DNA of 64,000 nt from Bacteroidia bacterium. GTDB lineage: Bacteria > Bacteroidota > Bacteroidia > Chitinophagales > Saprospiraceae. The notes under the pieces are model-generated. The model ran no database searches and was not told where the DNA came from. It saw only the letters and a program-made list of their open reading frames with translations. The DNA lies in NCBI GenBank assembly GCA_030430845.1, contig JAUIKE010000006.1, positions 1-64,000 on the forward strand, in the 5' to 3' direction. The translations under genes were made by a program, and so were the position numbers. This document shows positions 15,386 to 24,977 of this stretch, piece after piece; position 1 is the first letter of the stretch; the number at the start of each line of letters is the position of its first letter.

Positions 15386-16273
15386 TTAGCTATCGTGCTC
15401 ACTGATCAACTCTAACACCTGAGCGATTAAGTTATCCACCGCTTTTTTGGGGTCTTTGGAAAATTGCTGGGCCGCCCGGTTAGCAATGATGGTGTTGAAC
15501 GAGAGACTTCTGTGCCCAAGTAAGTTAGACAGCCCGTAAATCGCTGAAGTTTCCATCTCAAAGTTGGTGATCTTAATCCCTCTGAAATCAAAATCGGCGA
15601 AAACGTCTAAATTTTGCATGGGCGAGATGGGATCAAGTCGAATTTTGCGCCCCTGAGGCCCGTAAAAACCAGGTGCAGTCAGGGTGATCCCCTTCCTCAC
15701 ATTTTTTGCCAGACTGAGTAGTAGATGGGGGTGGGCAGCTGCTACATAGGTCGGGTTGGGTAGTCGGATGTGCTGCCGCTCATAATCCTGCCATTTTTTT
15801 TGTAACTCTTCCTCTCTTTCATTCAAATCTCTTTGATAGAAAGCCAGCAAATTATCCAGACCAAGGCCAAAGGACGAGGCTACAAAGGTATCAACGGGAA
15901 TATCTTTTTGGAGGCTTCCACTGGTACCCACCCTGATGAAGTTCAAACTGCGGGTTTGTTCTTTTAACGTACGGTTTTTCAAGTCGACATTCACCAGGGC
16001 ATCCAATTCATTGATAGCAATATCGATATTGGCCGTGCTGATGCCGGTAGAGAGTACATTGAGCCTTTTTTTTCCTAACCATCCAATATGCGTGACAAAC
16101 TCACGTTTTTGAACCTTCTTATCGATCCGGTCAAAGTGCTTGGAAATCCTCTCTACCCGATCCGGATCTCCAACCAGAATGATCGTGTCCGCTACATCTT
16201 CCGGAAATAGGTCCATGTGGTAAATGCTGCCGTTAGGGTTGAGTACAAAATCAGCTTCTGAAGTTAATCGCAT
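15386..16273 (-). CDS. Nucleoside phosphorylase (uridine phosphorylase-like)
   Basis: A 295-aa member of the PNP/UDP family, which splits nucleosides with phosphate in salvage. Motifs: TIILVGDPDRVERIS (phosphate-binding GD-DR), NVLSTGISTANIDIAINEL, FIRVGTSGSLQKDIPVDTFV, GITLTAPGFYGPQGR, and ITNFEMETSAIYGLSNLLGH (the MExE-like ribose-binding Glu pair). The substrate is probably a pyrimidine or purine nucleoside and cannot be fixed by eye. It is longer than E. coli Udp (253 aa), with an insertion around residues 150-180 (a Glu/Gln-rich helix). Confidence 0.87.
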   Translation of the reverse strand: MRLTSEADFVLNPNGSIYHMDLFPEDVADTIILVGDPDRVERISKHFDRIDKKVQKREFVTHIGWLGKKRLNVLSTGISTANIDIAINELDALVNVDLKNRTLKEQTRSLNFIRVGTSGSLQKDIPVDTFVASSFGLGLDNLLAFYQRDLNEREEELQKKWQDYERQHIRLPNPTYVAAAHPHLLLSLAKNVRKGITLTAPGFYGPQGRKIRLDPISPMQNLDVFADFDFRGIKITNFEMETSAIYGLSNLLGHRSLSFNTIIANRAAQQFSKDPKKAVDNLIAQVLELISEHDS

Positions 16274-16343
16274 ATTTTATGGCTTTATCATTACTTTTTA
16301 AAGAGATCTCTTGTTTATTTTTGTTCCTTAAAAGCACCAAATT

Positions 16344-16697
16344 ATGAAAAAAATCTATCACTTATCGACCTGTAATACTTGTAAAAAGATCATTGCTCAG
16401 TTGAATAATGGAGAGGGCTTTGAGTTACAGGATATTAAAACAGAAGCCATTACCGAGGCACAGCTGGATTTTCTAAAAGAAAAAGTCGGCAGCTATGAAG
16501 ACTTGTTTAGTAGAAGGGCTATGAAATATCGTTCGATGAAGTTAAATGAGCGGGAACTTTCAGAAGCTGATTATCGATCACTCATCCTAGAGGAATATAC
16601 CTTTTTGAAGCGCCCGGTAGTCGTCATCGGAGAAGAGGTGTTTGTTGGCAGCGCCAAAAAGGCGGTTCAGGGGGCCTTAGAAAAGCTAAAGAGCTAA
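16344..16697 (+). CDS. ArsC/Spx-family thioredoxin-fold protein
   Basis: A 117-aa protein starting MKKIYHLSTCNTCKKIIAQL. The CxxC at residues 10-13 is at the site where ArsC has a single catalytic Cys and Spx a CxxC redox switch. The C-terminal TFLKRPVVVIGEEVFVGS matches the RP motif of this family. Candidate roles are arsenate reductase, YffB-like thiol reductase or Spx-like regulator. There is no ars operon here, and hemF follows by 12 bp in the same direction, so a redox or general thiol role seems as likely as arsenate reduction. Confidence 0.85.
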   Translation: MKKIYHLSTCNTCKKIIAQLNNGEGFELQDIKTEAITEAQLDFLKEKVGSYEDLFSRRAMKYRSMKLNERELSEADYRSLILEEYTFLKRPVVVIGEEVFVGSAKKAVQGALEKLKS

Positions 16698-16709
16698 AAA
16701 ACAAAGAGC

Positions 16710-17603
16710 ATGATCAACAAAGAAAATATTGCCGAATACTTCAAGCAGCTGCAGGATAGCATTTGTGCCCAGCTTGAGAAGGGAGATGGACAGGGTATCT
16801 TCCAGGAAGATCAATGGACTCGTGAGGGCGGCGGCGGCGGCCGGTCCCGGGTAATAATGGGGGAACATATTGCGAAAGGAGGTGTGAACTTTTCTGCGGT
16901 TCACGGTCCCATGCCGGAAAAAATAAGCAACGCTTTGAAAATTGAGGCGGGGTCTTTCTTTGCCACCGGCGTTTCCATTGTGCTGCACCCGGATAATCCC
17001 TGGGTGCCCATCATCCACATGAACGTCCGGTATTTTGAAATGGATAACGGCCTGTGGTGGTTCGGCGGGGGCATTGATCTGACTCCCCATTTTATTGTGA
17101 AAGAGGAGGCCCGGTTTTTCCATCAACAGCTAAAAAGCGTTTGTGATCGACACCATCCGGATTTTTATCCGAGGTTTAAAAAGTGGGCCGATGATTATTT
17201 TTTCCTGAAGCATCGCGATGAGACGAGAGGGGTCGGAGGCATCTTTTTCGACCGATTGAATGAAAAGGAAGGCCTTACAAAGGAAGCGCTTTTTGACTTT
17301 GTCAAAGAGGTCGGCGAAGCATTCGCGCCTGTTTACCTGGCCCTGTTAGAAAAAAATAAGGATAGAGCCTACACGGACTCGGAGAAAAAATGGCAATTAC
17401 TCAGGCGGGGAAGGTACGTAGAGTTTAACCTGGTTTGGGATAAAGGCACCAAATTCGGTTTGGATACCAATGGCCGTACCGAATCTATTTTGATGAGTAT
17501 GCCGCCGCATGCGGATTGGGTGTATAATTATCAGCCGGCACCGGATTCCAAAGAAGCAGAGACTTTGTCGCTGTTAAAGAAAAACATAAACTGGTGTAGT
17601 TAA
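16710..17603 (+). CDS. hemF: Oxygen-dependent coproporphyrinogen III oxidase
   Basis: Converts coproporphyrinogen III to protoporphyrinogen IX using O2, in heme synthesis. 297 aa, full length. Motifs: GGGGRSRVIMGEHIAKGGVN (split here as a glycine-rich loop), NFSAVHGPMPE, FGGGIDLTPHFI, RGVGGIFFDRLNE and GRYVEFNLVWDKGTKFGL ending TESILMSMPP. Presence of the aerobic enzyme implies life with oxygen. It follows the ArsC-like gene by 12 bp and probably forms an operon with it. Confidence 0.97.
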   Translation: MINKENIAEYFKQLQDSICAQLEKGDGQGIFQEDQWTREGGGGGRSRVIMGEHIAKGGVNFSAVHGPMPEKISNALKIEAGSFFATGVSIVLHPDNPWVPIIHMNVRYFEMDNGLWWFGGGIDLTPHFIVKEEARFFHQQLKSVCDRHHPDFYPRFKKWADDYFFLKHRDETRGVGGIFFDRLNEKEGLTKEALFDFVKEVGEAFAPVYLALLEKNKDRAYTDSEKKWQLLRRGRYVEFNLVWDKGTKFGLDTNGRTESILMSMPPHADWVYNYQPAPDSKEAETLSLLKKNINWCS

Positions 17604-17610
17604 ATATTTA

Positions 17611-17800
17611 GGAGGCATTTCGAATTTTTGAGATAATTTATAAAGAGGAGGGGTATATGTTTAGGCTTTGTTGTTCGTTGTCAGTTGCTCGTAACCCACG
17701 ATTAAACGGACAACTAGCAACGGACAACGAATTGACAATCACGGTTTAGTTGAATTGCTGTTTTTTCTAAAAACTCTTTTTAAAAATAGGACATAACTTA
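17611..17800. repeat. R2 element copy 1 (degenerate)
   Basis: This shares with 20225-20416 the left block CGAATTTTTGAG-AATTTATAAAG, the internal motif GTTGTTCGTTG, the string CGATTAAACGGACAACTAGC followed by AACGGACAACGAATT, and the right block TTTTTCTAA. Terminal inverted repeats are eroded. It occupies the whole gap between hemF and the 17804 gene. Confidence 0.7.
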
Positions 17801-17803
17801 TTT

Positions 17804-18310
17804 TCAATTACACAAAACCGTAATCGGCTCTGTTTGTACCGTATTGCTTATATTCCCGGCCCGGTCGCGCAATTGTATCGTGAAATAGAATTCGTCGGTG
17901 GGAAACTGATCATTTGGAAGACAAGCAGGAGCACCGTTAGGGTAGGTACAACAGATTTGAAATGGGGTATTGGGAATTTTTACCGTTATTTCACCGGAAA
18001 TTCCATTACCGACGCCTTGTGTGGGAAGAATCGGCAGCTTGAAGGTCGTTTGGAAGCCATCCCGGCTGTCGGTAAGAAAGACATCCATAGAGTCGCTCTC
18101 AGAGCTTAGGTTGCCATCTCCATCCGTAAAGCCGAAGGTAATCTTTAGGGTATCCGGCTGGGCGTTTTGATTACCCTGTGCAATCGCATTTTTGTTCATT
18201 CTAAGGTACTCGATGACAGGCTCATTCGGGTAGTCAGGAGGCGTAGAACATCCTGTTATCAGCAAACCCGTTAAAATAACGAGCCACGAGAAGTTTATCA
18301 ATTGTCTCAT
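17804..18310 (-). CDS. Hypothetical lipoprotein with an Ig-like beta domain
   Basis: A 168-aa protein with a lipoprotein signal (LINFSWLVILTGLLITGCST, lipobox ITGC). The rest is a single beta-sandwich-like domain. LKITFGFTDGDGNLSSESDS is typical of cadherin/Ig-like secreted domains in this phylum, and FYFTIQLRDRAGNISNTV matches their last strands. Three cysteines (CCTYPNGAPAC) may form disulfides. No specific function can be assigned. It stands alone between repeat-rich gaps. Confidence 0.72.
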   Translation of the reverse strand: MRQLINFSWLVILTGLLITGCSTPPDYPNEPVIEYLRMNKNAIAQGNQNAQPDTLKITFGFTDGDGNLSSESDSMDVFLTDSRDGFQTTFKLPILPTQGVGNGISGEITVKIPNTPFQICCTYPNGAPACLPNDQFPTDEFYFTIQLRDRAGNISNTVQTEPITVLCN

Positions 18311-18414
18311 TAACTTTGTTTATTTAAGGAAGAATGTAGGAATAATTAGGTAAAAGGAAAAAACCAATTTAATTTTGATTCGAGCGTCTTGAAAATTTTG
18401 TCATGCTACTTTTC

Positions 18415-18530
18415 CTGACCGACTAATTGGCATTAAAAAAATAATCGCCTAATCGGACAGCAAGCTTCAGCTTGCCAGGAAAGCGAGCTAAATTCGGCGG
18501 TTAAAAATTAAACGCCAATCAGGCGGTTAC
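18415..18530. repeat. Cluster of short palindromes upstream of the LuxE-like gene
   Basis: Several small inverted repeats sit together: CCGACTAATTGGC facing GCCTAATCGG (18419-18456), GCAAGCTTCAGCTTGC (about 18461-18476) and GGCGGTTAAAAATTAAACGCC-like (about 18496-18516, one mismatch). They look like a decayed palindromic element. No gene is visible. Confidence 0.45.
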
Positions 18531-18580
18531 CTTATACTTTCTACATCAATAACAATATAACCAATTTTCCTTATAAAAAT

Positions 18581-19582
18581 ATGGATTGGCAGTCATCTAG
18601 CAGTCAATTACGCAAGAAAATCAGAGCCGTTAGGGCCGACAATTTTGAAAGCCTGGCACTGGAAGTATTTCATCATCAATTCAGGTACAATCCCCTTTAT
18701 CGAGCGTATGTTCAACTTCTACATATAGATGCCGAAAAAGTTCAAAAACTTTCAGAGATTCCATTCCTGCCTATCCAGTTTTTTAAAACACATACCATTC
18801 AGACAGGGGACTGGAAGCCGGAGCTTTTTTTCAGCAGCAGCGGCACCGGCAAGGCTCCAACTAACAGCCGGCATGCCGTTCGTTCTGTAGATTGGTATCT
18901 GGAAATGACGGAGAACATTTTTCAAACTTTTTACGGACAACTCGAAGATTTTTGTGTCCTAGCCTTGCTGCCTGCTTACCTGGAACGGCAGGGATCCTCT
19001 CTGGTGTTAATGGCACAGCATTTTATCGATCGGTCACAGCACCCCCGCTCTGGTTTTTTTCTGTACAATTATCCTGAATTGTTGGAAGTGGTCCGGGAAT
19101 GCCAGGCCACTAAAACGGCTTTTCTGCTACTTGGAGTTAGTTTTGCCTTGTGGGAACTATCCGAGCAATTTCCTGAAAACCTAAATAATGGTATCATTAT
19201 GGAAACAGGAGGGATGAAAGGGCGGCGCAAAGAAATTACCCGAGAAGAGTTGCATAGAATACTTCAGGATGCTTTTCAAGTATCGGCCATACACTCCGAA
19301 TACGGCATGACAGAGCTCTTCTCACAAGCCTATTCTGAAGGGAATGGATTGTTCCACCCTGCTCCGACTATGCGGATCCTGACAAGAGAGCTGACTGATC
19401 CATTATGTCAGCAAAGAGCTGGCAAGACGGGGGCTATCAACATCATTGACTTAGCTAATTTGGATACTATTAGTTTTATTGCTACAGATGATGTGGGCAG
19501 GGTTTATGAGGACGGCTCTTTTGAAGTATTGGGGCGTATGGATTCGAGTGACATCCGGGGGTGTAACTTGTTACTTTATTAG
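18581..19582 (+). CDS. LuxE-like acyl-protein synthetase
   Basis: A 333-aa protein of the LuxE/acyl-adenylate ligase family. LuxE activates fatty acids as acyl-AMP and then holds them on a cysteine. Motifs: IPFLPIQFFKTH, the adenylate-binding loop ELFFSSSGTGKAPT, IIMETGGMKGRRKEITREEL, and IHSEYGMTELFSQAY. A cysteine six residues from the end (IRGCNLLLY, Cys328) matches the position of the acyl-accepting Cys of LuxE. There is no LuxC reductase or luciferase nearby, so bioluminescence is not suggested. The 3' end overlaps the convergent TrmH-family gene by 12 bp. Confidence 0.83.
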   Translation: MDWQSSSSQLRKKIRAVRADNFESLALEVFHHQFRYNPLYRAYVQLLHIDAEKVQKLSEIPFLPIQFFKTHTIQTGDWKPELFFSSSGTGKAPTNSRHAVRSVDWYLEMTENIFQTFYGQLEDFCVLALLPAYLERQGSSLVLMAQHFIDRSQHPRSGFFLYNYPELLEVVRECQATKTAFLLLGVSFALWELSEQFPENLNNGIIMETGGMKGRRKEITREELHRILQDAFQVSAIHSEYGMTELFSQAYSEGNGLFHPAPTMRILTRELTDPLCQQRAGKTGAINIIDLANLDTISFIATDDVGRVYEDGSFEVLGRMDSSDIRGCNLLLY

Positions 19583-20206
19583 ATCGGAGAACTCACCTCT
19601 TTCCCCATCTTCATGCCGTCGTATATATTCTTTCAGCAAATCTTCCTTTTGAAGCTCAGAGATCTTGGGGTTGTAGGTATAAAAACCTTGTTGATCTCTT
19701 TGTCGATAGGCTTCATATAAGCTCACTGCGCAGGCAACGGAGATGTTGAGGCTGCGAGCCATCCCGGTTTGTGGGATAATGAAGTTGCCATCGGCATGGG
19801 CGAGGGTCTCGGGGGTGATGCCGCTTTGTTCATTTCCAAACAAGAGGGCGACGGACTTGGTGAGGTCAAGATCATACAGGGACTTGGATGTGCCGGATAA
19901 ATAGGTTCCCCAAACTTTATCATAGGTTTTTCGGACATGCTGAAAGCAGGCTTCCACATCCTGATAATAATGAACATCCACCCATTTTCTGGTACCTGCG
20001 GATGTCTTTTTTCCGAGTACCAAGCGCGAAAAGTGCAGATCCTTACGGGTTTGTAAAATAAAAATTTCGCAAATGCCCACGGAATCACAAGACCTCAATA
20101 CGGCCCCGATATTATGCATATCGTGTACATTCTCCAGGATAACGCTTAGGTTGGGTTGACGCCTGGAGACGACTTCCTTGAACAGTGCTTCTCTTTCAGG
20201 TGTCAT
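19571..20206 (-). CDS. SpoU/TrmH-family RNA 2'-O-methyltransferase
   Basis: A SPOUT methyltransferase of 211 aa that adds a 2'-O-methyl group to tRNA or rRNA using S-adenosylmethionine. Motif 1 is LENVHDMHNIGAVLRSCD, motif 2 is VALLFGNEQSGIT, and motif 3 is IPQTGMARSLNISVACAVSL, forming the trefoil knot. The C-terminal tail (YIRRHEDGERG) resembles TrmH. I chose the ATG at 20206; the upstream in-frame start at 20251 lies inside repeat R2, which begins at 20225. The target is probably Gm18 of tRNA, but rRNA cannot be excluded. Confidence 0.9.
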   Translation of the reverse strand: MTPEREALFKEVVSRRQPNLSVILENVHDMHNIGAVLRSCDSVGICEIFILQTRKDLHFSRLVLGKKTSAGTRKWVDVHYYQDVEACFQHVRKTYDKVWGTYLSGTSKSLYDLDLTKSVALLFGNEQSGITPETLAHADGNFIIPQTGMARSLNISVACAVSLYEAYRQRDQQGFYTYNPKISELQKEDLLKEYIRRHEDGERGEFSDLIK

Positions 20207-20224
20207 AATAAGAGGGTGAAAACA

Positions 20225-20416
20225 TGAGTCATTCCGAATTTTTTGAGGCAATTTATAAAGCCATACCTTTCATTTATTTAGCTTTCGTTGTTCGTTGTTC
20301 GTTGTTCGTTGTCCTCGATTAAACGGACAACTAGCAACGGACAACGAATTAAAAATTAATGTTTAGTGGATAGTCAGTTTTTCTAACCCCTCTTATAAAA
20401 AATAGGGAATGACTCA
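20225..20416. repeat. R2 element copy 2, intact MITE-like (192 bp)
   Basis: Perfect 11-bp terminal inverted repeats TGAGTCATTCC (20225-20235) and GGAATGACTCA (20406-20416). Inside is an imperfect palindrome of GTTGTTCGTTG units facing CAACGGACAACGAATT. A related degenerate copy lies at 17611. It fills the gap between the TrmH-family gene and the periplasmic binding lipoprotein. Confidence 0.78.
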
Positions 20417-20431
20417 TTTGTATGTAAAGGT

Positions 20432-21934
20432 TTAATTGACTCTTTGGAAACGGTAATTTTTAAACTGAAGGATATTCACATACTTGTTTTCAAACTGTTC
20501 GATCGGCAGGTTTTCAACGCCTGAAGTAGGGGTCGGATGAACCACTCGCTCGAATTCAAATTTGGTATGTAAATATAGAGGAGATTCTTTTTCCAGATGG
20601 TATTGGAATTTATTGCCATACCGTTGCATCATTCTTCCGGAAAACAGCATGACATCATAGCCGAGATAAGCTTCAAAAGGCGCGATGACCCCATATTGAT
20701 CGTAGAAGTCACGTTTGAATTGTTGGATTTGGGTAGAATTCTCGTCTAAGTAGGCATTGCTGCTGATATGTACATTGAGCTTCTCAAAATAGTCGAGGTC
20801 AATGCGATCATATTGTTGCCATTGCGGCAAACCGTACAACTCAAGGTACTGAAAGGGATCTCGATCGAGGTCTATTTGAGACATCATCGTATACACAAAG
20901 TTCTGGTCAGCAGAAGACCAGGCCGGAATGATGATGGCCACTGAATCTTTGTCTCCCAGAACGCTAGAAAGGTCCATATCATCCACAGACGGTAATTCAT
21001 CTGCGGGGAAGGTCATCTCAGTCAGAGGCATAGCCATGGGATCCTCGGAGTACAATTTGTTGGCTTCCTGAAAGTATTGGACGGTTTGCTGCTTAGCCGG
21101 GCTGTCCTGATACAGGATAACAATTTGCTCCGGACGGAATTTTTTTCTCGCATTAAAAATGATGGCCCGGCAGTGGGCTTCCAGGCTGGGACTTACCTGC
21201 AGATAAAATGGGTTGTCATCAGTCAGGTTGGCAGAGGCGCTGTACGGAGATATCATGGATATTTCATTTCGCTTGGCAAACTCAGCGACCATGCGGATAT
21301 TGTCCCGACGATAGGGGCCGATGATCAGATCCGCATTTTTAACGGACATATTGTTTTGAAGCAGGCGATTAACGTCACTTTCGGAACCCTTAGAATCCAG
21401 AACGTTGACTTTCAGGCTAAGGCCTTCTTTTTCGAGTTGCTTAAGGGCCATTTGTGTTCCGCCGTAATAATTCAGGGTCCATTTGGAAATGTTACTGAAC
21501 TGATCGGCGATCGGGTCAAACTGATTTGCGAGGAATGGCAGCATGAGCACTACGTTGTAGCTGGATTTTTTTTCCGAACCAAAATTGTCCCTTTCCACGA
21601 TCCCTATATCCGGTGTGCCACTGGAAATACCACCGGAATTACTAGGAATGGAGGTAATAGGCGGATATTGATTAGCAGCAATTAAGGTCCATTGGACGGT
21701 GTCCATTTTCTCCGTGGGTGTCTCTGCACTTACTCTGACCCATTCATTGCGAATGGGGTCATAAACGAGCGGACTTTGCATGCTGTCCATCTCGTCTTCT
21801 TTTTTCTCTCTTGCGCTTGGTGCGTCCTGGGCTTTCTTGAACAATTCGCAACCGGAGCTTAGGAGTAGGATAAAAAGTAAAATGGGGAGTTTATTCCCAC
21901 TCAATAGTCGACGGTGGTTTGGTACTAATATCAT
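20432..21934 (-). CDS. Periplasmic binding protein-like lipoprotein (type 1 fold)
   Basis: About 500 aa. A lipoprotein signal ([17 protein letters not shown], lipobox SSGC), a low-complexity charged linker (about 35-100), and then a type 1 periplasmic binding fold: [50 protein letters not shown], and [20 protein letters not shown]. This is the Leu/Ile/Val-binding or LpoA-like layout. Bacteroidota use such lipoproteins in the envelope without an ABC transporter, and none is adjacent here. The ATG at 21934 overlaps the end of guaA by 44 bp. A TTG near 21904 would start just before the signal peptide and overlap only slightly. It is probably cotranscribed with guaA. Confidence 0.8.
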   Translation of the reverse strand: MILVPNHRRLLSGNKLPILLFILLLSSGCELFKKAQDAPSAREKKEDEMDSMQSPLVYDPIRNEWVRVSAETPTEKMDTVQWTLIAANQYPPITSIPSNSGGISSGTPDIGIVERDNFGSEKKSSYNVVLMLPFLANQFDPIADQFSNISKWTLNYYGGTQMALKQLEKEGLSLKVNVLDSKGSESDVNRLLQNNMSVKNADLIIGPYRRDNIRMVAEFAKRNEISMISPYSASANLTDDNPFYLQVSPSLEAHCRAIIFNARKKFRPEQIVILYQDSPAKQQTVQYFQEANKLYSEDPMAMPLTEMTFPADELPSVDDMDLSSVLGDKDSVAIIIPAWSSADQNFVYTMMSQIDLDRDPFQYLELYGLPQWQQYDRIDLDYFEKLNVHISSNAYLDENSTQIQQFKRDFYDQYGVIAPFEAYLGYDVMLFSGRMMQRYGNKFQYHLEKESPLYLHTKFEFERVVHPTPTSGVENLPIEQFENKYVNILQFKNYRFQRVN

Positions 21935-23432
21935 AAACGACTCGATTTATTCCTTTGACATTGTTAATGATTTCACTGGATACGGTAGCCAGGAATTCAT
22001 ACGGTAAATGGCTCCATTCGGCGGTCATCCCATCTGTTGAGTTGACTGCTCTTAGCGTAACAGCCTGCTCGTAGGTTCGTTCATCACCCATCACTCCGAC
22101 TGATTGGACCGGTAATAAAATAACGCCGGCCTGCCATACCTTATCGTACAAGTTATACTTTTTTAGGTTATTTATAAAAATTGCGTCTGCTTCTTGTAAT
22201 AAACTCACCTTTTCCGGACTAATATCTCCTAAAATCCGGATACCCAGGCCCGGGCCTGGGAAGGGGTGCCTGCCTATGATGGCTTCTGGTATATTCAGTT
22301 CTCTGCCGACCCTGCGGACTTCATCTTTAAACAACATGCGCAGCGGCTCAATTATTTTGAGCTTTAACATATCCGGCAGCCCACCAACATTATGATGCGA
22401 CTTGATAGTGACGGATGGGCCATGAACAGAAACAGATTCGATGACATCCGGGTAAATAGTGCCCTGGCCGAGCCAGTCGATATTGCTCAGCTTATGTGCT
22501 TCCTCTTCAAATACCTCTATGAAAACCCGGCCGATGATCTTCCGTTTTCCTTCGGGGCTTTTTTCTCCTTTTAATTCCCGGTAGAATTGTTCTCTGGCAT
22601 CAATTCCGACGACATTGAGGCCCATGCTTTTGTAAGACTCCAGTACATCGTGAAATTCGTTTTTGCGCAGCAGGCCGTTATCCACAAAAAAGCAGATCAG
22701 TCGGTCTCCTATGGCCCGGTGCAAAAGCTCAGCAGCTACCGTGGAATCAACGCCACCGGATAGGCCCATCAGAACGCGTTGCTCTCCGATAGTCGCCTGA
22801 AGCTCTTCAATGGTATGTTCAACAAAACTGGCCGGCGTCCAGGTTCCGGCACATCCGGATACATCATATACGAAATTTTGCAAAAGCTTCTTCCCGTCGA
22901 GGCTATGAGTGACCTCAGGATGGAATTGCAGGCAGTAAACAGGATGTTGAAAGGCGCCGTTTTTAGATCTGAAGGCCGCTACCTCAATGCTTTCCGTACC
23001 GGCAATCAGCTCGAATTGATCGGGTATGTGCATGATGGTATCTCCGTGTGACATCCAGACCTGGCTGTTCTCGGGGATATTATGCAACAGATCATCATCC
23101 TGGTTGATCTGGGTCAGGAGTGCTTTGCCGTATTCCCGCTTATTGGAAGGGGCTACTTCGCCGCCAAGTTGTTGTGCAATGTACTGAGCTCCATAACAGA
23201 CGCCCAGGACCGGGCGTTTGCCTATGATCTTTTCCAGATCGACCTGGAGTGCTTTTTCATCCGTAACGGAAAAGGGGCTACCCGAAAGAATGATGCCTTT
23301 GTAGGAGGCATCCAGTTCCGGAATTTTATTGAAGGGTACGATCTCGCTATAAACATTCAACTCCCGAATTCTTCTTGCAATGAGCTGAGTATACTGAGAT
23401 CCAAAGTCTAAAATCAGTATTTTGTCTTCCAT
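21891..23432 (-). CDS. guaA: GMP synthase (glutamine-hydrolysing)
   Basis: Makes GMP from XMP, ATP and glutamine. 513 aa, full length. The glutamine amidotransferase domain is first ([21 protein letters not shown] with the catalytic Cys, QFHPEVTHS with the His). The ATP pyrophosphatase domain has the P-loop [12 protein letters not shown]. The C-terminal dimerisation domain has [14 protein letters not shown] and ends [10 protein letters not shown] -7 box TATATTTG lies on the minus strand at 23444-23437, only about 5 nt before the start, so the mRNA may be nearly leaderless or use another promoter. Confidence 0.98.
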   Translation of the reverse strand: MEDKILILDFGSQYTQLIARRIRELNVYSEIVPFNKIPELDASYKGIILSGSPFSVTDEKALQVDLEKIIGKRPVLGVCYGAQYIAQQLGGEVAPSNKREYGKALLTQINQDDDLLHNIPENSQVWMSHGDTIMHIPDQFELIAGTESIEVAAFRSKNGAFQHPVYCLQFHPEVTHSLDGKKLLQNFVYDVSGCAGTWTPASFVEHTIEELQATIGEQRVLMGLSGGVDSTVAAELLHRAIGDRLICFFVDNGLLRKNEFHDVLESYKSMGLNVVGIDAREQFYRELKGEKSPEGKRKIIGRVFIEVFEEEAHKLSNIDWLGQGTIYPDVIESVSVHGPSVTIKSHHNVGGLPDMLKLKIIEPLRMLFKDEVRRVGRELNIPEAIIGRHPFPGPGLGIRILGDISPEKVSLLQEADAIFINNLKKYNLYDKVWQAGVILLPVQSVGVMGDERTYEQAVTLRAVNSTDGMTAEWSHLPYEFLATVSSEIINNVKGINRVVYDISTKPPSTIEWE

Positions 23433-23469
23433 CCCGCAAATATATATCTGACGAGGGATTTATTGTTAT

Positions 23470-23526
23470 AAAACGGCATAAAAAACAACAGCCGCCGAAG
23501 GCAGCTGTTGTTTTTTATGCCGTTTT
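23470..23526. terminator. Long bidirectional hairpin upstream of guaA
   Basis: A 23-bp perfect stem beginning AAAACGGCATAAAAAACAAC has an 11-nt loop. It ends transcription of the upstream OmpA/TSP3 gene (minus strand) before guaA. Confidence 0.85.
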
Positions 23527-23537
23527 GACAACGAGCT

Positions 23538-24977
23538 TTAATTTTCTTTAAGGAAAATATCGAATTCTACCCGTCTGTTTTGCTCACGACCGGCCGCCGT
23601 GCTATTGGTAGCAATCGGCCGCAGTTCTCCGTAACCGGTGAAGTTCATCCGGCTGGGGCTGATACCTTTGGACAGGAAGTAGTCATAGCACGATTTGGCT
23701 CTTCTTTCCGACAGGGCCTGGTTCGTATCTTCACCACCCTGGCTATCTGTGTGGCCGTTGATGTCGACGCTATAGTCAGGATATCTGCGCAGGATTTCCA
23801 CTACCTGGTCCAGAATAGGGTAGGAAGTAGTACGAAGAGATGCGCTACCCGTACGGAATTCGATGGATCGGGTGGCAAATTCGAGGACTTCTTTATCTTC
23901 TTCTGTAATTTCAGGACATCCATTATTGGAGGCTGGTCCGGCATTTTCAGGGCATCTATCATCCGGATCGGCGATGCCGTCTCCATCTGAATCCGGGCAG
24001 CCGTTCATGTTGATGGAGCCAGGGGTGTTCGGGCATCGATCATCCTTATCGGCGATGCCGTCACTATCTCTGTCAGGGCAACCGTTAAGTGCGGCCGTAC
24101 CGGCTTCGTTAGGGCACTGATCCTGATCATCCGGAACGCCGTCGTTATCTGCATCTCTGACCGGGCATCCGTTGTTAGCGGCAGTACCGGCTTCTTCCGG
24201 GCATTCATCATCCTTATCCGGAATTCCATCACCATCGGTATCCGGACAACCTTTGAAGGCTAGGACACCGGCCACTTCCGGACATTCGTCATCTTTATCG
24301 GCTATATTATCTCCATCCGTGTCGGGGCAGCCGCTGAAACGGGAATCTCCGGCGACGTCCGGACAGGCATCATATATGTCAGCAATACCGTCTCCGTCCG
24401 TGTCTGTTACAGGCGGTACAGGAGGTAATTCAACAGGACCGTCTCCAAACAGGAATTTGAATCCGATGCCTGCCTGAATGTTGTTTCTCAGGTCCTCAAA
24501 GCCAACTCTGTATTCTGCTTTGCTGGTGAGGTAGAAATGCCGGCCAAGTCTGAAATCAATGCCGACCCCAAGAGGTGCCTGGAAGCCGAATTCATCAAAA
24601 TCTTCCCAGGTGGTTCCCAGGCCTGCATGTAAGCTTGGGACAATAAAGGCGGTTTCTTTAAAAAATTGCAATTGCAGTAAGGCATCGAGGCTGACGAAGC
24701 CTGACTCATTGAAATTACCCATCATGTCGGTAGGTAATTTTGCTTTTCCTAACTTTAATGGTAATAACAAGTTGAAGTGCTTTCCCAGATAGCGTGAATA
24801 TTCCACTTCCATGGCGGCCGTAAAATCGAAACGGTTAATTTCTTCAGTAAAAGGGAATTGATAATCCATAGTGATCCCACGGACACTAAAACCATCTTTG
24901 GCTAGTTCATACTGTCCTTGCACATTTTGTACAGATAGAATAAAAATTAAGCAAAGGACGGGTAGAAGGATTCTCAT
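23538..24977 (-). CDS. OmpA-family outer membrane protein with thrombospondin type 3 repeats
   Basis: About 479 aa. The signal peptide is MRILLPVLCLIFILSVQNVQ. An outer-membrane beta-barrel region follows (about 25-190). Six to seven calcium-binding TSP3 repeats come next (DTDGDGIADIYDACPD, DKDDECPE, DADNDGVPDDQDQCPN and similar, about 195-360). Last is an OmpA peptidoglycan-binding domain (IEFRTGSASLRTTSYPILDQ, DINGHTDSQGGEDTNQALSE, RRVEFDIFLKEN). The TSP3 stalk would set the distance between outer membrane and cell wall. The ATG at 24977 is chosen as the signal peptide start. The downstream hairpin at 23470 terminates it. Confidence 0.93.
   Translation of the reverse strand: MRILLPVLCLIFILSVQNVQGQYELAKDGFSVRGITMDYQFPFTEEINRFDFTAAMEVEYSRYLGKHFNLLLPLKLGKAKLPTDMMGNFNESGFVSLDALLQLQFFKETAFIVPSLHAGLGTTWEDFDEFGFQAPLGVGIDFRLGRHFYLTSKAEYRVGFEDLRNNIQAGIGFKFLFGDGPVELPPVPPVTDTDGDGIADIYDACPDVAGDSRFSGCPDTDGDNIADKDDECPEVAGVLAFKGCPDTDGDGIPDKDDECPEEAGTAANNGCPVRDADNDGVPDDQDQCPNEAGTAALNGCPDRDSDGIADKDDRCPNTPGSINMNGCPDSDGDGIADPDDRCPENAGPASNNGCPEITEEDKEVLEFATRSIEFRTGSASLRTTSYPILDQVVEILRRYPDYSVDINGHTDSQGGEDTNQALSERRAKSCYDYFLSKGISPSRMNFTGYGELRPIATNSTAAGREQNRRVEFDIFLKEN

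Noticed and set aside
18581-19582. LuxE-like gene as part of a bioluminescence operon
   Set aside because: No luxA, luxB, luxC or luxD homologues in the window.
17611-20416. GTTGTTCGTTG repeats as a CRISPR array
   Set aside because: Units are short, adjacent and inverted to each other, with no regular spacers and no cas genes.
23801-24477. Long antisense frames inside the OmpA/TSP3 gene
   Set aside because: They are a by-product of the repeated Asp/Gly-rich codons of the TSP3 region on the other strand.
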